Assembly: GCF_001021505.1 (NCBI RefSeq)
Contig: NZ_LDPO01000014.1
Coordinates: 62,001 to 126,000, forward strand
Reading direction: 5' to 3'
Source of the DNA: Mycolicibacter heraklionensis
GTDB taxonomy: Bacteria; Actinomycetota; Actinomycetes; Mycobacteriales; Mycobacteriaceae
Length of the DNA stretch: 64,000 bases
In this document: in pieces, positions 40,286 to 49,176 of the stretch
Layout of the letters: the number at the start of each line of letters is the position of its first letter
How positions within the stretch are numbered: position 1 is the first letter of the stretch
The notes under the pieces: generated by a model
What the model was told of the DNA's origin: nothing
Databases searched by the model: none
What the model saw: only the letters and a program-made list of their open reading frames with translations
Position numbers and translations under genes: made by a program

Positions 40286-41432
40286 CCCGCCGAACAGCAG
40301 GGCTTCCGCGAGATCCGAAGCCCGAATCGAGTTCGCTCGCAGCGCCCGTCCCACCCTCGGCGTGGAGTGGGAGCTGGCTCTCGTCGACGCCCAGACGCGC
40401 GATCTGAGCAACGAAGCGAGCGCGGTCCTGTCCGAGCTGGGTGAAAACCCGCGCGTGCACAAGGAATTGCTGCGCAACACCGTCGAGCTCGTCACGGGCA
40501 TTTGCGACAACACCGGCGAGGCCATCGAGGACCTGCGCCAGACGCTGTCCACGGCCCGGCCGATCGTGCACGCCCGGGGCATGGAGCTGTTCGGCGCCGG
40601 CACCCACCCGTTCGCGCGGTGGTCGGCACAGAAGCTGACCGACGCGCCGCGCTACGCCGAACTGATCAAACGCACCCAGTGGTGGGGTCGGCAGATGCTG
40701 ATCTGGGGCGTGCACGTCCACGTCGGTATCTCCTCGTCCTACAAGGTGATGCCGATCATCTCGTCGCTGCTGCAGCACTATCCGCACCTGCTGGCGTTGT
40801 CGGCGTCGTCGCCGTGGTGGGACGGTCACGACACGGGTTACGCCAGCAACCGCGCGATGATGTTCCAGCAGTTGCCTACCGCGGGTCTGCCATTCCAATT
40901 CCAGACCTGGCAGGAGTTCGAGGGTTTCGTCTACGACCAGAAGAAGACCGGGATCATCGACCACACCAACGAGATCCGTTGGGACATCCGGCCGTCACCG
41001 CATCTGGGCACCATCGAGGTGCGGGTCTGCGACGGGGTGTCCAATCTGCGCGAGCTGGGTGCCCTGGTGGCGTTGACGCATTGCCTGATCGTCGATCTGG
41101 ACCGGCGGCTGGAAGCCGATGAAGCTCTGCCCACCATGCCGCCCTGGCATGTGCAGGAGAACAAGTGGCGGGCGGCCCGCTACGGTCTGGATGCCGAGAT
41201 CATCCTGGACGCCGACAGCAACGAGCGGCTGGTCACCGAGGACCTCGATGACCTGCTCAACCGGCTCGAACCGGTCGCCGCGCGGCTGCACTGCGCCGAC
41301 GAGTTGGCGGCTGTCGCCGACATATACCGAACGGGCGCGTCGTACCAGCGCCAGCGCCGGGTCGCCGAGGAACACGACGGCGATCTGCGTGCCGTGGTCG
41401 ATGCACTGGTGGCCGAACTCGATATCTCGTGA
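40263..41432 (+). CDS. YbdK-family carboxylate-amine ligase (Rv0433-like)
   Basis: About 389 residues of the glutamate-cysteine-ligase type 2 family. Motifs are [20 protein letters not shown] (ATP/Mg site), [42 protein letters not shown] and [16 protein letters not shown]. YbdK enzymes ligate glutamate to an amine weakly in vitro. Mycobacteria make mycothiol instead of glutathione, so the real product is unknown. The start is uncertain: GTG 40263 or the adjoining GTG 40266, both inside the end of sodC, give an N-terminus like Rv0433. The stop overlaps the next gene. Confidence 0.88.
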   Translation: MVSSAPDSPPNSRASARSEARIEFARSARPTLGVEWELALVDAQTRDLSNEASAVLSELGENPRVHKELLRNTVELVTGICDNTGEAIEDLRQTLSTARPIVHARGMELFGAGTHPFARWSAQKLTDAPRYAELIKRTQWWGRQMLIWGVHVHVGISSSYKVMPIISSLLQHYPHLLALSASSPWWDGHDTGYASNRAMMFQQLPTAGLPFQFQTWQEFEGFVYDQKKTGIIDHTNEIRWDIRPSPHLGTIEVRVCDGVSNLRELGALVALTHCLIVDLDRRLEADEALPTMPPWHVQENKWRAARYGLDAEIILDADSNERLVTEDLDDLLNRLEPVAARLHCADELAAVADIYRTGASYQRQRRVAEEHDGDLRAVVDALVAELDIS

Positions 41433-42070
41433 TGGAACTGCCGATGTTTCCGCTGGAGTGGGTGTTGCTGCCCGGCGAGGAACTGTCGCTGCGGATCTTC
41501 GAGTTGCGCTACACCGTGTTGGTCGGCGACCTGATGCGCAGCGGCGATCCCCGCTTCGGGGTGGTGCTGATCGCCCGCGGCCGTGAGGTGGGCGGCGGTG
41601 AACAGCGCAACGACGTCGGCGCGATGGCCAGCATCACCCAGTGCGCTGAACTCGGGTCGGGCCGGTACGCGCTGCGTTGCCTGACCGGGGAGCGGATCCG
41701 GGTGCGGGACTGGCTCGCCGACGATCCCTACCCGCGGGCGATCGTAGAGGTGTGGCCCGACGAGCCGTCAGAACCGGTGAGTGACAAGCAGTTCAGTGCG
41801 CTCGAAGACCGCATTGTGGCGCTGCACAAGCGGATGGCCCAGGCCCGCCGGCAGTGGGTGGTGCCGGGGCGCAACAGCCTGCTGGGTGGCCGGCGGCTGC
41901 GCTCGCTGGATCCGGTGCAGCGGCTGTACTCGCTGGCCTGCCGGGTCCCGATGGGGGAGGCCGACCGCTACGCGGTGCTGGCGGCGCCGTCGCTGTCCGA
42001 CCGCATGGCGGCGCTGCACGAGGCGATCGAGACCGTCGCGGCCCGAGTCGAATTCGACATCCCGCGCTGA
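41432..42070 (+). CDS. LON substrate-binding domain protein (Rv0434-like)
   Basis: A 212-residue protein consisting only of a LON N-terminal (substrate-recognition) domain and a helical tail. [20 protein letters not shown] is the characteristic start, followed by GDPRFGVVLIARGREVGGGE and the YALRCLTGERIRV strand. There is no ATPase or protease domain, so it cannot degrade protein alone. It may bind unfolded protein or a partner. The start ATG 41432 shares one base with the preceding stop; a GTG at 41429 is also possible. It ends the virR-sodC-ligase run. Confidence 0.86.
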   Translation: MELPMFPLEWVLLPGEELSLRIFELRYTVLVGDLMRSGDPRFGVVLIARGREVGGGEQRNDVGAMASITQCAELGSGRYALRCLTGERIRVRDWLADDPYPRAIVEVWPDEPSEPVSDKQFSALEDRIVALHKRMAQARRQWVVPGRNSLLGGRRLRSLDPVQRLYSLACRVPMGEADRYAVLAAPSLSDRMAALHEAIETVAARVEFDIPR

Positions 42071-42107
42071 TCTGCCCTCCCCTCTCCCCCCTCGCGCTCC
42101 CCCCTCG

Positions 42108-42169
42108 CGCGAACGTGCGTGTTTGCGCACGACACGCCGCTTCCTGACGTGCAACTGTGCACGTTCGCG
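42108..42169. terminator. palindrome with 11-bp perfect arms between convergent genes
   Basis: CGCGAACGTGC (42108-42118) and GCACGTTCGCG (42159-42169) flank about 40 nt with further partial pairing. It lies between the LON-domain gene and the minus-strand SDR. The arm core is shared with 13782-13841 and, with one base change, 49106-49167. Confidence 0.62.
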
Positions 42170-42182
42170 ATAGGGGACCTGC

Positions 42183-43022
42183 CTACTTCAGGCAGCTGCC
42201 GGCATCGACGGTCAGCGGAAGCCCGGTGATGTAACGGGATTCGTCTGAGGCCAGGAACAACACCGCGTTGCTGATGTCCACCGGCTCGACCCAGCCGACC
42301 GGGAGTGTGTGCATGAACTGCGCCACGGCCTTGAGGTCGTCGGGGCCGGGGATTTCCAGGTCGGGGCGGAACAGCTTCATCGTCCCCTCGTTCATGAACA
42401 TCGGCGTGTTGACGTTGGTGGGATGAACCGAGTTGACCCGGATGAAATGTTGCCCCAGCTCGACGGCGAAGCTGCGCATCAGCCCGACCACGCCGTGCTT
42501 GGCCGCGATGTAGTGGCCGGTGTGCGGGTAGGCCTTGAGTCCTCCCACCGAGCTGGTCAGGATGATCGATCCGCCCTGCCCTCCCGAAAGCAGATGTGGC
42601 ACACCAGCTTTCACCGTCCTCCACACTCCCGAGAGGTTCACATCGATCATGTCGGTCCAGTCGGCGTCGGAGGTCTTGTCCAGGGTCGCGCCGCCGTTGC
42701 CGATCCCGGCGTTGGCGACGATGATGTCCAGTCGGCCCAGCTGTTCAACGCCGTTGTCCACCGCGGCCTGCAGGGCGTCGAAGTCGCGCACATCGACCTG
42801 CTCGGCCACGATCCGCCGGCCCAAACCCTTGACGAGGTCCACGGTTTGGGCGAGATCGTCGGGTGTGGACGGTGCGATCGGACTGTTGGCACTGATCGGG
42901 CCGCAGATGTCGACGGCGATGATGTCGGCGCCCTCCTGCGCGAGCCGTTCGGCGTGGCTGCGGCCCTGGCCGCGCGCCGCGCCGGTGATGAAGGCGACTT
43001 TGCCCTCGACTCTTCCGCTCAT
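42183..43022 (-). CDS. mycofactocin-type short-chain dehydrogenase/reductase
   Basis: A 279-residue SDR. The nucleotide loop is [16 protein letters not shown] (residues 14-29), followed by VDICG, NAG at about 92, the catalytic Ser in LTSSVGG and YIAAKHG with Tyr and Lys. The GQGRSHAxRLAxEGADIIAVDIC signature and the small insertion after it mark the mycofactocin-coupled SDR group, enzymes whose NAD is not exchanged but reoxidised through mycofactocin. The substrate is probably a secondary alcohol such as a terpenoid. A TetR operator lies 18-34 bp upstream of the start. Confidence 0.9.
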   Translation of the reverse strand: MSGRVEGKVAFITGAARGQGRSHAERLAQEGADIIAVDICGPISANSPIAPSTPDDLAQTVDLVKGLGRRIVAEQVDVRDFDALQAAVDNGVEQLGRLDIIVANAGIGNGGATLDKTSDADWTDMIDVNLSGVWRTVKAGVPHLLSGGQGGSIILTSSVGGLKAYPHTGHYIAAKHGVVGLMRSFAVELGQHFIRVNSVHPTNVNTPMFMNEGTMKLFRPDLEIPGPDDLKAVAQFMHTLPVGWVEPVDISNAVLFLASDESRYITGLPLTVDAGSCLK

Positions 43023-43040
43023 GTCCGCACCTCCGATTTA

Positions 43041-43056
43041 TTGGTCGATCGATCAG
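43041..43056. promoter_or_regulatory. TetR operator in the SDR promoter
   Basis: TTGGTCGATCGATCAG is a near-perfect dyad and matches the site at 43765-43780 at 15 of 16 bases. It is placed just before the start of the minus-strand SDR and downstream of the TetR stop. Confidence 0.65.
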
Positions 43057-43097
43057 CAACGGTGGCACCAAGGGGCCGCGTTGTCAACCATCGAGGG

Positions 43098-43691
43098 TCA
43101 GGAAGCGGTTGTCGGGGGTGTCAGTCGGCCCAGTTGGCGATCGATCAGTCCGCGCAGTTCCTCGTGCCCGCGGGTGACACCGACGGCGCTTTCGTTGCAC
43201 AGGTTGCGGGCGGTCTGCGCGATCAGCATCGAGACCGCGACCGGGGGATATTCCTCCAGGTCGACGCCGTTGGCGCGCAGGGCCACCGTGACTGCCGCTG
43301 TTTCGATGTCGCGCACTCGTTCGGCATAGGCCTTGAGTTCGGTCCGGATGGCCTTGCGATGGTTGGCCAGCGCCATGAATTCGGTGTTCAAGCTGGTCAA
43401 GCGTGTATCGCTGTTGATCGCCCACAATGCGCGCAGCGGATCGTCGTCGGTCAGGGCGGCGCGCATCCGGTCCAGCGCGACGTCGGCGCCGGCCCGCAGC
43501 ACCTCGACGAACAGGTCATCCATGGTGGGGAAGTAGTAGTAGACCAGCGCCTGCCGCACCCCGGCCTCCGCGGCGACCCGCCGCGACGTCGCCGCGGCGT
43601 AGCCTTCGTCGCGCATCAGTCGCGCCGTCGCCTCGATCAGCCGGCGCCGGGTGGCGTTGTCGGCCGATTTGGCCTTGCGCGGAGCCGCCAT
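43098..43691 (-). CDS. TetR-family transcriptional regulator
   Basis: A 197-residue repressor. The N-terminal basic tail (MAAPRKAKSADNATRRR) is followed by the HTH (IEATARLMRDEGYAAATSRR, VRQALVYYYFPTMDDLF) and a helical ligand domain. Its start is 74 bp from the operator at 43765-43780, which it shares with the divergent P450, and the same operator is found before the SDR downstream of it. It therefore probably represses itself, the P450 and the SDR until a small hydrophobic substrate binds. Confidence 0.88.
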   Translation of the reverse strand: MAAPRKAKSADNATRRRLIEATARLMRDEGYAAATSRRVAAEAGVRQALVYYYFPTMDDLFVEVLRAGADVALDRMRAALTDDDPLRALWAINSDTRLTSLNTEFMALANHRKAIRTELKAYAERVRDIETAAVTVALRANGVDLEEYPPVAVSMLIAQTARNLCNESAVGVTRGHEELRGLIDRQLGRLTPPTTAS

Positions 43692-43764
43692 TCAGGCCAG
43701 TCCCGGGTTGCGATTGCTTGACCGTCCGGCGCCGCGCATGGTAGGCATGACGCATTCTAGCAAT

Positions 43765-43780
43765 TTGATCGATCGATCAG
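43765..43780. promoter_or_regulatory. TetR operator between tetR and the P450 gene
   Basis: TTGATCGATCGATCAG contains the perfect dyad TGATCGATCGATCA. It matches the site at 43041-43056. It lies between divergent starts and would block both promoters. Confidence 0.65.
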
Positions 43781-43820
43781 CGCGATGAGGTCGTGGCGCG
43801 AGCGAAGGGCGGATCGGGTG

Positions 43821-45101
43821 ATGGTGGATCTCGCGGCGGTCGACTACTTCTCCGACGAAGCCGTCACGCAGGATCCCTACGCCTACTACGAATACCTGCG
43901 CGGACGCGGGCCGGTGTTCGCCGAGCCGCACCACGGTGTCGTCACCGTCACGGGCTACGACGAAGTGCTCGCCGCGTTCAAAAACCACGATGCGTTCTCT
44001 GCGGTGAACGCCATCGGTGGGCCGTTCCCGCCGCTGCCGTTCGAGCCGGAGGGCGACGACATCACCGAGCAGATCGAAGCGCACCGCCACGAGTTCCCGA
44101 TCTTCGAACACGTCGTGGTGATGGACCCGCCGGCGCACACTCGGGCCCGCTCGCTGCTGAGCGGGCTGCTCACCCCGAAGCGACTGAAGGAGAACGAGGA
44201 GTTCATCTGGCAACTGACCGATACTCAACTCGACGAATTCATCGCCGACGGCCGCTGTGAGTTCCTCTTCGACTACGCCAAACCGTATGCGACCCTGGCC
44301 ATCACCGATCTGCTCGGGGTACCCGAGGAGGACCGCGCCGAGTTCCGCAGTGCGCTGGGCGCCGGGCATCGGGAAGGACAACACGTCGGGTCCCTGGACG
44401 GGACACCGGTGGGGCTCAATCCCCTGCACTACCTCGACGAAAAGTTCAGTGGCTATCTCGCCGAGCGGCGGCGCCAGCCTCGCGGGGACGTTCTCAGCAG
44501 CCTGGCCACCGCGACCTACCCCGACGGGTCCACGCCGGAGCTGCTTGAGGTGGTTCACCCGGCCACCTTCCTGTTCGGCGCCGGTCAGGAGACCGTCACC
44601 AAGCTGCTGGGTGCGGCCGTGCAAACCCTGGGTGATCGACCAGAGCTCCAGCAGACGTTGGGGGAGGACCCCGCGCTGATCCCCGCATTTATCGAGGAGG
44701 CGCTGCGAATTCAGAGTCCGACCAAGATCGACTTTCGCCTCGCCCGCAAGACCACCACGTTGGGCGGGGTATCGATCAAGGCCGGCACCGTGCTGATGCT
44801 GTGCCTGGGTGCGGCGAACCGGGACCCGCGCAAGTTCGAAAGCCCCGACGAGTTCCGGCTGGACCGAAAGAACGTGCGCGAGCACATCGCGTTCGGCCGC
44901 GGCATCCACACCTGCGCCGGCGCCCCGCTGGCCCGGGTCGAAGGCCGCATCACGGTTCACCGGATGCTGGATCGGATGCGTGACATCAGGATCAGTGAGG
45001 CTCACCACGGTCCCGCCGGCCAGCGGCGCTACTCCTATGAGCCCACGTTCTTGCTGCGCGGCCTGACCGAGCTGCACATTGAATTCGACCCGGTGAGCTA
45101 G
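43821..45101 (+). CDS. cytochrome P450
   Basis: A 426-residue class I bacterial P450. The I-helix oxygen-activation segment reads FLFGAGQETVTKLL (Glu-Thr pair), the K-helix is EEALRIQSP with the ExxR motif, and the heme loop is FGRGIHTCAGAPLAR with proximal Cys365. Start ATG 43821 is chosen because an ATG at 43785 would lie only 4 bp from the TetR operator and add an unrelated basic stretch. It needs ferredoxin and reductase, neither of which is here. With the SDRs next to it, hydroxylation then oxidation of a hydrophobic compound is likely. Confidence 0.92.
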   Translation: MVDLAAVDYFSDEAVTQDPYAYYEYLRGRGPVFAEPHHGVVTVTGYDEVLAAFKNHDAFSAVNAIGGPFPPLPFEPEGDDITEQIEAHRHEFPIFEHVVVMDPPAHTRARSLLSGLLTPKRLKENEEFIWQLTDTQLDEFIADGRCEFLFDYAKPYATLAITDLLGVPEEDRAEFRSALGAGHREGQHVGSLDGTPVGLNPLHYLDEKFSGYLAERRRQPRGDVLSSLATATYPDGSTPELLEVVHPATFLFGAGQETVTKLLGAAVQTLGDRPELQQTLGEDPALIPAFIEEALRIQSPTKIDFRLARKTTTLGGVSIKAGTVLMLCLGAANRDPRKFESPDEFRLDRKNVREHIAFGRGIHTCAGAPLARVEGRITVHRMLDRMRDIRISEAHHGPAGQRRYSYEPTFLLRGLTELHIEFDPVS

Positions 45102-45103
45102 CG

Positions 45104-45904
45104 CTAGGTGGAGCTTCCCTCGCAGGTCCACTCCTGTGTGACGCGCTGCTTCTGTTCTTCGATCACCTGCATCAGCCGCGACGCCTTAGGCCAGCCGTAG
45201 TAGGCACCGAACTGCAAAGCCGCCTCATCGATTTCGTCGAACGACACGTCGCGGCTCTTCAGGGCCGCGTAGACGTGGCTCATGATCGGGTACGGCGCGT
45301 CCTGAAACGCCACGCAGGCAACCGTCACCAGCCGCCGCTGCTTCATGCCCAAACCGGGGCGCAGCCACATCTCGCCGAAGACGAAATTCAGGATGCCCGC
45401 GCCCGAGTACGGGTCGTCGCGGGTCGGTGTGTAGGGCAGGCAGTTGACGTCGCGGAAGGTCTGCTCGCCGCACTGCAGCCGGGCCTCGGGATCGCTCGGG
45501 GTGGACAGCGGCAGCAGCGGTGCCGGAGGCGGTACCGGCTCGCCGCGCTCGGCATGGATGCGTGCCCACTGCTCGTCGACGATCATGTTGAACAGCGATG
45601 CCTTCGGCCATCCTGAGTACACCGCGAAATGCAATACGGCTTCGCGTATTTCATCGATCGTCACGTCACCACTGCCGAGGGCGGCATAGACGTGTTCCCG
45701 CAGCGGCGCCTCGGTGTCGGCCGCCGCCAGGCAGGGCAGCGCGATGAACCACCGGTCGCGGCGGCTCAGACCCGGCCGCTGCCACACCTGGTCAAAGACG
45801 AAGTCGAGCATGGTCGCGGCCGCCGGCGTCGCATCGGGGGCCGGGATGGTCATCAGCTCCGCGAAGGCGCGCGCGCCTCGCCCTGCCTCAGCGGATCGTG
45901 ACAC
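45104..45904 (-). CDS. double-domain carboxymuconolactone decarboxylase-like protein
   Basis: A 266-residue protein with two copies of the CMD/AhpD-like fold. Each repeat has the pattern FVFxxxWxRPGL...R(R/D)xxTVACVA or IALPCLA, then HVYAAL(K/G)S, then FxxYxGWPKAS. There is no CxxC pair, so it is not an AhpD-type peroxidase; decarboxylation or a lactone/ring reaction is more likely. The GTG start at 45904 overlaps the preceding SDR by 17 bp; an ATG at 45853 is also possible. It is the last gene of the SDR-SDR-CMD operon, convergent with the P450 (2-bp gap). Confidence 0.82.
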   Translation of the reverse strand: MSRSAEAGRGARAFAELMTIPAPDATPAAATMLDFVFDQVWQRPGLSRRDRWFIALPCLAAADTEAPLREHVYAALGSGDVTIDEIREAVLHFAVYSGWPKASLFNMIVDEQWARIHAERGEPVPPPAPLLPLSTPSDPEARLQCGEQTFRDVNCLPYTPTRDDPYSGAGILNFVFGEMWLRPGLGMKQRRLVTVACVAFQDAPYPIMSHVYAALKSRDVSFDEIDEAALQFGAYYGWPKASRLMQVIEEQKQRVTQEWTCEGSST

Positions 45905-46691
45905 CGGCGTCCACCTTGAATTCCAGCCCGGTCACGTGCCGGGACTCGTCGGAGACCAGGAACAGCACCGCGTTGCTGACATCGCGGGCCTCGGTCATCA
46001 CGATCGGCAACGCATTCTGAAAGATCGGTCCGAGGTCGGCACGAGCACCGTGCAGCAGAGCGTGCAGCGTGTCCGGCCGCATCCCGGTCTCGACCCCGGT
46101 GGGATGCACCGTGTTGACCCGAACATTCACTGCGGCAAGCTCGTTGGCCAGCGCACGGCTCATGCCGACGACGCCGTGTTTGGACGCGGTGTAGGGGGTG
46201 TGCAGCGGGCTGCCCTTGAGCCCGGCCACCGAACTGATGTTGACCAGACTGCCGCCGTGCTCCACCAGGTGCGGCAATGCCGCCACGCAGGTGTTCCACG
46301 CCCCGATCAGGTTGACGTCGACGACGGTTCGCCATTGTTCGGCGGTGGTGGTGTCCCAAGTCCCGCCGGTGATCACCCCGGCGTTGGCGACCGAGGCGTC
46401 CAGGCCGCCCAATCGAGCGACACCGTCGTCGACCGCGGCGGCCAGGGCGGCGGCGTCGCGCACATCGATGACGTGGGTGACGGCGCGGCGGCCGTGTTGC
46501 TGCACCAGCCCGGCGGTCTCGTCGAGGTCTTCGATTGTGGCCAGCGGATATTCGATGTCGGGCAGGGACGCGCAAACGTCGACCAGGATGAGGTCGGCGC
46601 CTTCTTCGGCCAGCCGCACCGCGTGACTGCGGCCCATGCCCCGGGCGGCGCCGGTCACCAGCACCCGCTTGCCGGCTACTCGCCCACTCAT
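45888..46691 (-). CDS. mycofactocin-type short-chain dehydrogenase/reductase
   Basis: A 267-residue SDR starting [20 protein letters not shown], with [21 protein letters not shown] marking the mycofactocin-coupled group. Active-site Ser is in NISSVAG, and YTASKHG holds Tyr and Lys. The start ATG overlaps the preceding SDR stop by 4 bp (ATGA). It is the second gene of the operon beginning at 47518. Confidence 0.9.
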   Translation of the reverse strand: MSGRVAGKRVLVTGAARGMGRSHAVRLAEEGADLILVDVCASLPDIEYPLATIEDLDETAGLVQQHGRRAVTHVIDVRDAAALAAAVDDGVARLGGLDASVANAGVITGGTWDTTTAEQWRTVVDVNLIGAWNTCVAALPHLVEHGGSLVNISSVAGLKGSPLHTPYTASKHGVVGMSRALANELAAVNVRVNTVHPTGVETGMRPDTLHALLHGARADLGPIFQNALPIVMTEARDVSNAVLFLVSDESRHVTGLEFKVDAGVTIR

Positions 46692-47518
46692 AGCTTGTTG
46701 CAGAACCCGGCGTCGACGGGGAAGGTCACCCCGGTGACGTACTTCGCGGCGTCGGAGACCAGATAGGCGATCGCGGCGCTGATGTCCTCCGGTTCGAGCA
46801 TGCCGACGGGCATCGGATTCTGCAGATGCGGCCCACCGTCGGGATAGTGCTCCAGGAACGACGTCATCGCCGGGTTCACCGCCATCATGGTGTTGACGGC
46901 GGTCGGGTGCACGGTGTTCACCCGGATGCTATGGGGGGCAAGGGCATTGGAAAGAGTTCGCATCAACCCCACGATCCCGTGCTTGGAGGCGGCGTAGCCC
47001 AGGCCGCCGCCCTGCAGGCCGCCGAAGCCCTTCAGTCCGGCCGTCGAACTGGTGAACACGATCGATCCACCGCGCCCGCCTGCGATCAGGTGCGGTATCG
47101 CGGCCTTGGCGGTGTGGAAAGAACCGACCAGGTTCACGTCGATCACGTCGGTCCACATCTGCAGATCTTCGTCGTCAGTCAGCTCACGAAAGGCCATCGC
47201 GGCGATCCCGGCGTTGGCGCAGACGATGTCGAGGCGCCCGAAGTGCGCGACCCCGCCGTCCAGCGCTGCCTTGAGGGCGGGGTAGTCCCGGACGTCGGCG
47301 ACCGAGGCGAGCATCTTGCCGCCGGCGGCCTCGACCAGCCCGACGGTTTCGTCGAGCTCGTCGCGGGTCGCCATCGGATAGCCGCTGGAGGCGATATCGG
47401 CGCAGATGTCGACGCCGATGATGTCGGCCCCGTCGGCGGCCAGCCGTACCGCGTGACTGCGGCCCTGCCCGCGCGCCGCACCGGTGATGAACGCGACTTT
47501 CCCATCCAGTGAGCCCAT
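46688..47518 (-). CDS. mycofactocin-type short-chain dehydrogenase/reductase
   Basis: A 276-residue SDR with [38 protein letters not shown] and YAASKHG. ATG 47518 is chosen because the longer upstream reading would pass through the operator at 47527-47543 and add non-family sequence. It is the first gene of the SDR-SDR-CMD operon, divergent from a TetR gene. All three SDRs in this cluster are of the same group but clearly different from each other. Confidence 0.9.
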   Translation of the reverse strand: MGSLDGKVAFITGAARGQGRSHAVRLAADGADIIGVDICADIASSGYPMATRDELDETVGLVEAAGGKMLASVADVRDYPALKAALDGGVAHFGRLDIVCANAGIAAMAFRELTDDEDLQMWTDVIDVNLVGSFHTAKAAIPHLIAGGRGGSIVFTSSTAGLKGFGGLQGGGLGYAASKHGIVGLMRTLSNALAPHSIRVNTVHPTAVNTMMAVNPAMTSFLEHYPDGGPHLQNPMPVGMLEPEDISAAIAYLVSDAAKYVTGVTFPVDAGFCNKL

Positions 47519-47526
47519 AGCAGGTA

Positions 47527-47543
47527 GAGTAACCGTGTTACTC
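47527..47543. promoter_or_regulatory. TetR operator between SDR operon and tetR
   Basis: GAGTAAC-CGT-GTTACTC, seven perfect base pairs each side of a 3-bp centre, placed 8 bp before the SDR start and 19 bp before the TetR start. It differs from the TGATCGATCGATCA operator, so the two TetRs have different sites. Confidence 0.65.
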
Positions 47544-47562
47544 ACCGGCGACAAGGGGTGCG

Positions 47563-48126
47563 ATGGACAGCGCGCAAGAGCGGATCCTCGGCATCGTCGT
47601 CGAGATCCTGGAGACCGAGGGCTACGACGCCGTGCAGCTACGCGAAGTCGCCCGGCGCGCCCGGGTTTCGCTGGCCACGATCTACAAGCGCTACGCCACC
47701 CGCGACGAGCTCATCCTGGCCGCGCTGGACGCCTGGATGGCCGAGCACCGCTACTCCGGTGTCGCGCCGCATTCGCGTGGCCCCGGCGAATCGCTCTACG
47801 CGGCGCTGATGGGCTTGTTCCGTACGATCTTCGAGCCATGGGAGCGACACCCGGCCATGTTGACGGCCTACGTTCGCGCCCGCTCCGCACCCGGCGGTGA
47901 GACGCTGGTCCGGCGCGGACTCGATGTGGTGGTTCCCGCCGCGCTGGCGCTGCTTGCCGACGTCGACGAGCAGTTCATCGACGACCTGGATGTCGTTGTC
48001 TCCAACCTGGTCTACGGCCTGTCGGCGCGATTCGCCGTCGGCGAGATCGCCATCACCGACATCCTGCCCAGCCTCGATCGGGCGGTCTACCGGCTCACGC
48101 AGGGCTACCAGAACGGCGGTGGCTAA
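47563..48126 (+). CDS. TetR-family transcriptional regulator
   Basis: A 187-residue repressor with HTH at residues about 10-55 ([36 protein letters not shown]) and a helical ligand domain. The ATG at 47563 has a CAAGGGG site upstream. It diverges from the SDR-SDR-CMD operon with a clear palindrome between, so it most likely controls that operon and itself. Confidence 0.88.
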   Translation: MDSAQERILGIVVEILETEGYDAVQLREVARRARVSLATIYKRYATRDELILAALDAWMAEHRYSGVAPHSRGPGESLYAALMGLFRTIFEPWERHPAMLTAYVRARSAPGGETLVRRGLDVVVPAALALLADVDEQFIDDLDVVVSNLVYGLSARFAVGEIAITDILPSLDRAVYRLTQGYQNGGG

Positions 48127-48289
48127 GCGGCAGGCGCCGACGGCCGCACCGCCGCGGCGATCCGCCGAAGCGTCAACCGCGCCATGGCGTGCTGCAACGG
48201 ATCGACGACGTCGCAACTGCGGCGCGCGCTGCTGGGCAGCTGTCGACCGCCGAGCTGAGCGCCGGTCGTCGCCGACGTACGCTCTGGCC

Positions 48290-49090
48290 ATGGGTGATGT
48301 CGCCTTCACCTCGGTCGCACCGATCATTGCCGTGCGAGACCTCGACGCTGCGCTGGACCGCTACCGCCGGCTCGGATTCACGACCCGCGCCTACCAGGGA
48401 CCGGCCCGTTACGGCTTCGCTTATCGCGGTTCGGTCTCGTTGCACCTTTCCGAGTGGGCCGAGCACGATCCGCTGCGCACCGCCGCCAGCGTGTATTTCT
48501 ATGTCGACGACGCCGACGCGCTGTACGCCCAGTGGACGGCCTCGGGCGTGCCGGGACGCTTTGTCGAACCGACCGACACCGACTACCAGCTCCGGGAATT
48601 CGCCTATGTCGACCCCGAAGGCACCCTGCACCGCATCGGCTCGCCGCTGCCGGCGAAGACTGTCAGCGCCAGCAGGGTGATCGCGGCGCCGGCAAAGCGG
48701 ATCTTTGAGTTCATTGCCGATCCGGCACGGCAGCCGCGCTGGGACGGCAACGCCAACCTGGCCGAAGCCGCACCCGGCCAACGGGTTCGTGCTGTCGGAG
48801 ACGTCTTCACCATGACATTGACCATGGGCGGGGTCCGGGAGAACCACGTGGTGGAGTTCGAGGAGGGTCGGCGTATCGCCTGGCGCCCGGCGGACCCTGG
48901 CCAGCTGCCTGCGGGGCACCTGTGGAGATGGGAGCTCGAGCCGCTGGGTCCGGCACGCACCCGAGTCACGCACACCTACGACTGGTCGGCGTTGTCCGAC
49001 CCGAAGCGTCTGGCCCGTGCCCGGGCCACCACCGCAGATACGCTCGCAGCGTCGCTGTCTCGGTTGGCCACCCTGGTCGAGGACTCGTGA
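48290..49090 (+). CDS. fusion of a VOC (glyoxalase/bleomycin resistance) domain and an SRPBCC domain
   Basis: A 266-residue protein in two parts. Residues 1-120 form a VOC domain of the bleomycin-resistance type (IAVRDLDAALDRYRRLGFTT, then FAYVDPEGTLHRIG). Residues about 125-266 form an SRPBCC/START-like hydrophobic-pocket domain (ASRVIAAPAKRIFEFIADPARQP, then the RVTHTYDWSAL strand). The frame runs without a break across the join and coding composition is uniform, so this is a real fusion. Both folds bind small ligands, so binding and sequestration or conversion of a hydrophobic compound is possible. Start ATG 48290. The 163 bp upstream hold no gene. Confidence 0.85.
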   Translation: MGDVAFTSVAPIIAVRDLDAALDRYRRLGFTTRAYQGPARYGFAYRGSVSLHLSEWAEHDPLRTAASVYFYVDDADALYAQWTASGVPGRFVEPTDTDYQLREFAYVDPEGTLHRIGSPLPAKTVSASRVIAAPAKRIFEFIADPARQPRWDGNANLAEAAPGQRVRAVGDVFTMTLTMGGVRENHVVEFEEGRRIAWRPADPGQLPAGHLWRWELEPLGPARTRVTHTYDWSALSDPKRLARARATTADTLAASLSRLATLVEDS

Positions 49091-49105
49091 TCCCGCCTGC
49101 TACGG

Positions 49106-49167
49106 CGCGAGCGTGCGTAATCTCGGCAGTTTGCGCGGCGTGTCGGCCGAGGACACGCACGCTCGCG
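49106..49167. terminator. palindrome with 13-bp perfect arms between convergent genes
   Basis: CGCGAGCGTGCGT (49106-49118) pairs perfectly with ACGCACGCTCGCG (49155-49167); the inner 36 nt pair partially. It lies between the VOC-SRPBCC gene and the minus-strand AAA ATPase, at both stops. Confidence 0.65.
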
Positions 49168-49176
49168 GGAGGGGGG

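Noticed and set aside
42183..47518. Mycofactocin biosynthesis genes within the SDR cluster
   Set aside because: No MftA-like peptide, radical SAM MftC or glycosyltransferase was found among the genes here; only the dependent SDR type is present.
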